The position numbers and the translations under genes are program-made. The notes beneath the pieces were generated by a model that saw only the letters and a list, made by a program, of their open reading frames with translations, was not told the origin of the DNA and made no database searches. From JAKJBL01 sp964461335 (GTDB taxonomy: Bacteria > Bacillota > Clostridia > Christensenellales > CAG-138): DNA of 33,190 bases. The stretch is taken from NCBI GenBank assembly GCA_964461335.1, contig CAYWTY010000010.1, forward strand, positions 1-33,190, given 5' to 3'. Shown piece by piece: positions 31,770-33,190 of the stretch (position 1 is the first letter of the stretch; each line of letters starts with the position of its first letter).

Positions 31770-32240
31770 ATGTTAATAGAAACAGCGAGATTCGGTGATT
31801 TTGAGCTTAATGAAAGCAAGCTTATAGAGTTTCCTTCAGGCCTACCGGGCTTTGAGGAGCTTAACAGTTTTATAATCCTCGAAATAAACGAAACAAAACC
31901 CCTTTATTGGCTGCAGTCAACAGAGAACAAGCATATATCACTGCCTGTAATAATCCCGTTTGAACTGCTTGACGATTATTACATCGAAATACGCGAAAAC
32001 GAGCTTGAAGGGCTGCACATTAAAGACAAAAACGATTTGTTAATACTTAATGTTGTAGTTGTACCTAACGAACTTGCAGAAATGACTGCTAACCTTGCAG
32101 CACCGATTATTGTAAACCTAAAAGAAGGGCTTGGGAAGCAGCTTCTTATAGACGCTGCTGAGCTGCCTGTAAAATACCCCATATACGATGCAATTATAAA
32201 AAAGCTCCAAGGGGGTGCAGCTGATGTTAGTGCTCTCTAG
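31770..32240 (+). CDS. fliW: FliW, antagonist of CsrA and flagellin-binding protein
   Basis: FliW binds CsrA and prevents it from repressing flagellin translation; free flagellin competes FliW away, making a homeostatic loop. The 156-residue protein has the family pattern FPSGLPGFEELNSFII, LYWLQSTEN and DLLILNVVVV, ending with ANLAAPIIVN. GGAGGG lies 6-7 nt upstream. The next gene, csrA, begins inside its last codons (17-nt overlap), so the two are translated together. Confidence 0.96.
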   Translation: MLIETARFGDFELNESKLIEFPSGLPGFEELNSFIILEINETKPLYWLQSTENKHISLPVIIPFELLDDYYIEIRENELEGLHIKDKNDLLILNVVVVPNELAEMTANLAAPIIVNLKEGLGKQLLIDAAELPVKYPIYDAIIKKLQGGAADVSAL

Positions 32241-32433
32241 GAAAACAGGCGAGGCTATTGCAATTGGCGATGATGTTATAGTAGAGGTTGTTTTAATTGA
32301 TGGCGACAGGGTGCGCTTAGGAATTCATGCGCCAAAGGATACGCGCATATTCAGGCGGGAACTTCTCGAAGAAACTGCAGTTGCAAACAGGTCTGCTGCT
32401 AATGCCCCGAAAATCAGCTTTAAGCAGGAATAA
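32224..32433 (+). CDS. csrA: Translational regulator CsrA
   Basis: CsrA binds GGA-containing hairpins near ribosome sites; in flagellated Bacillota the flagellin leader is a target. The 69-residue protein starts MLVLSRKTGEAIAIGDDV and has VRLGIHAPKDTRIFRRELLEE, the conserved core. The start is ATG 32224, with AAGGGGGTG just upstream; an in-frame GTG at 32215 would add three residues. It overlaps fliW by 17 nt. A matching candidate target is at 1438-1470. It is the last gene of the long unit and is followed by terminators. Confidence 0.97.
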   Translation: MLVLSRKTGEAIAIGDDVIVEVVLIDGDRVRLGIHAPKDTRIFRRELLEETAVANRSAANAPKISFKQE

Positions 32434-32458
32434 GGCAAGCGCAGAAAACGGCAGAAGT

Positions 32459-32482
32459 AAAACAGGCGGTGTGCCTGTTTTT
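32459..32482 (+). terminator. Rho-independent terminator after csrA
   Basis: AAAACAGGC (32459-32467), loop GGTGT and GCCTGTTTTT (32473-32482) form a 9-bp stem with a T run 25 nt after the csrA stop. It closes the flgF-csrA unit. Confidence 0.88.
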
Positions 32483-32548
32483 GCTTTGCAGGGTGTATTC
32501 GCCTTTCCCTTAACGCATATATAGCTTAACAGGTTAAAACAAAAACTC

Positions 32549-32593
32549 AAAAGCCGGCTTCCGAAATTATTGCATTCGGCAGCCGGCTTTTTT
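32549..32593. terminator. Strong bidirectional terminator
   Basis: AAAAGCCGGCT (32549-32559) pairs with AGCCGGCTTTTTT (32581-32593), extended inward by CCGAA/TTCGG across a 1-nt mismatch, with a loop of about 9 nt. A and T runs flank both sides, so it can act in both directions. It separates the flagellar cluster from the toxin-antitoxin pair. Between it and the preceding terminator no gene was seen. Confidence 0.9.
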
Positions 32594-32690
32594 GGGCTGT
32601 ATGTCAATTATGGATGCAATCCCATTTTACAAGGGAGACTATAACTATTACCGCTGTAATACAACCAGCGCTAATATATTGGCTCTTAAG

Positions 32691-32724
32691 ATTAGGTTGT
32701 ATTTATCCTAATAATGCATATAAT
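32691..32724 (+). promoter_or_regulatory. Promoter and inverted-repeat operator of phd-doc
   Basis: TTGTAT (32697-32702), 16 nt, TATAAT (32719-32724) form a strong sigma-A-type promoter. ATTAGG (32691-32696) and CCTAAT (32707-32712) are perfect inverted arms that enclose the -35. An operator in this position would allow the antitoxin to repress its own promoter, as Phd does in P1. Confidence 0.7.
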
Positions 32725-32744
32725 ATAAGCAGGAGGTGTTAATT

Positions 32745-32987
32745 ATGCAAATAAACACAGATAACCTTGTATCAATTACAGAAGCCAATCAGAACTTTTC
32801 GCGTGTTGCGCGGCTTGTTGATGAGAGCGGAGCTGCCATCATTCTAAAAAATAACGTGCCCCGCTACATTCTTTTGGAATTCAGCCAATTTCAGAAAGAA
32901 AGTCTGGCTGATAATGAAGAGGTAGAAGCTGTTGCTAATCGTATTCTTGCTAAAAACCGCCTTGCTTTTGAGGAGCTTGCTAAATGA
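32745..32987 (+). CDS. Phd/YefM-type antitoxin
   Basis: An 80-residue protein with the Phd/YefM N-terminal DNA-binding pattern: LVSITEANQNFSRVARLVDESG followed by AIILKNNVPRYILLEF. The C-terminal helix rich in Glu and Ala (EEVEAVANRILAKNRLAFEELAK, in part) would neutralise the toxin. The start is ATG 32745, with AGGAGG 8 nt upstream; an in-frame GTG at 32736 overlaps that site. Its stop overlaps the toxin start (ATGA). Base use and context differ from the flagellar genes, so it is probably unrelated cargo. Confidence 0.88.
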   Translation: MQINTDNLVSITEANQNFSRVARLVDESGAAIILKNNVPRYILLEFSQFQKESLADNEEVEAVANRILAKNRLAFEELAK

Positions 32988-33190
32988 AGCGCTTATCTGT
33001 TGAGCATATTAAACAGATTCACAGTTTTGTGATTGCAGAAACTGGGGGGCTGGAGGGCATTCGTGACGAAGGAGCGCTGGAGTCTGCTGTAAATACCCCT
33101 TTTCAAACATTCGATAGTACATCATTATATAAAACTATTGAAGCAAAAGCCGCAAGATTAGCTTATTCGATAGTTAAAAATCATGCTTTT
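32984..33190 (+). CDS. doc: Doc-type toxin, Fic family (partial, cut by window edge)
   Basis: Doc toxins phosphorylate elongation factor Tu and stop translation. Sixty-nine residues are visible, opening MKRLSVEHIKQIHSFVIAET, with a Doc-like GIRDEGALESAV and AARLAYSIVKNHAF. The last residues begin the Fic/Doc catalytic motif HxFxDGNKR, which lies just outside the window, so catalytic residues after His-Ala-Phe cannot be checked. The start overlaps the antitoxin stop by 4 nt, the normal antitoxin-first order. Confidence 0.88.
   Translation, partial: MKRLSVEHIKQIHSFVIAETGGLEGIRDEGALESAVNTPFQTFDSTSLYKTIEAKAARLAYSIVKNHAF

Noticed and set aside
1..33190. CRISPR arrays, tRNA or rRNA genes, insertion sequences, sigma-54 promoters
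   Set aside because: No regularly spaced repeats, tRNA- or rRNA-like segments, transposase frames or GG-N10-GC promoter pairs at operon heads were seen.

Overview
The window is almost entirely a flagellar gene cluster of a Gram-positive-type bacterium, most likely a Bacillota member of the Clostridia. The evidence is the gene set: YvyF, YviE (DUF6470), YaaR, SwrB/DUF6115, FapA (DUF342), a YlqG-YlqH (FliK-like/FhlB) pair, FlhF-FlhG, CheC-CheD, and FliW-CsrA next to FlgL. Strong AGGAGG-type ribosome binding sites and frequent TTG starts fit this. One run of exactly 100 Ns (2656-2755) marks a scaffold join, so this is a draft or metagenome assembly. No species is assigned.

Layout. (1) 1-1141, minus strand: the 5' part of fliF, which runs off the left edge. 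(2) 1151-1476: divergent regulatory region with a near-consensus sigma-28 promoter and a structured flagellin leader with two candidate CsrA sites. (3) 1477-2651: flagellin and its terminator, then the gap. (4) 2756-5209, minus strand: cheC-cheD-cheY-HD-GYP, a signalling operon. (5) 5210-5439: overlapping divergent sigma-28-like promoters. (6) 5440-9363, plus strand: an FrpC-like EF-hand protein, a FliK-like protein, FhlB and a putative cysteine peptidoglycan hydrolase; this is the least understood block. (7) 9382-12331: fliD-fliS-fliT-like-yaaR behind another sigma-28-like site. (8) 12396-22313: a sigma-A-type promoter followed by a lytic transglycosylase, flgB-flgC-fliE, fliO-P-Q-R-flhB-flhA, flhF-flhG and a PilZ protein. 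(9) 22333-25747: fliA (sigma-28), fapA, a small basic protein and a SwrB-like protein. (10) 25756-32433: a sigma-28-like promoter and flgF-flgG-yvyF-flgM-flgN-flgK-flgL-yviE-fliW-csrA, closed by two terminators. (11) 32691-33190: a phd-doc toxin-antitoxin pair with its own promoter and inverted-repeat operator; doc is cut by the right edge.

How the parts fit. The sigma-A-type units make the rod and export gate (FlgBC, FliE, FliOPQR, FlhAB), the positioning proteins FlhF/FlhG and sigma-28 itself. Sigma-28-like sites (core TAAN-N15-NNCGATRN) then precede the late genes: flagellin, cap and chaperones, hook-filament junction, signalling proteins and the unexplained EF-hand block. FlgM (anti-sigma-28) lies inside a sigma-28 unit, and FliW/CsrA probably control flagellin translation through the leader at 1438-1470. 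Two c-di-GMP proteins (HD-GYP and PilZ) tie motility to that messenger. The hook genes flgD/flgE, fliG-fliN, motAB and cheA are not in the window. In the Bacillus-type operon the fliF block lies between fliE and fliO; here it is split off and placed at the left edge on the other strand.
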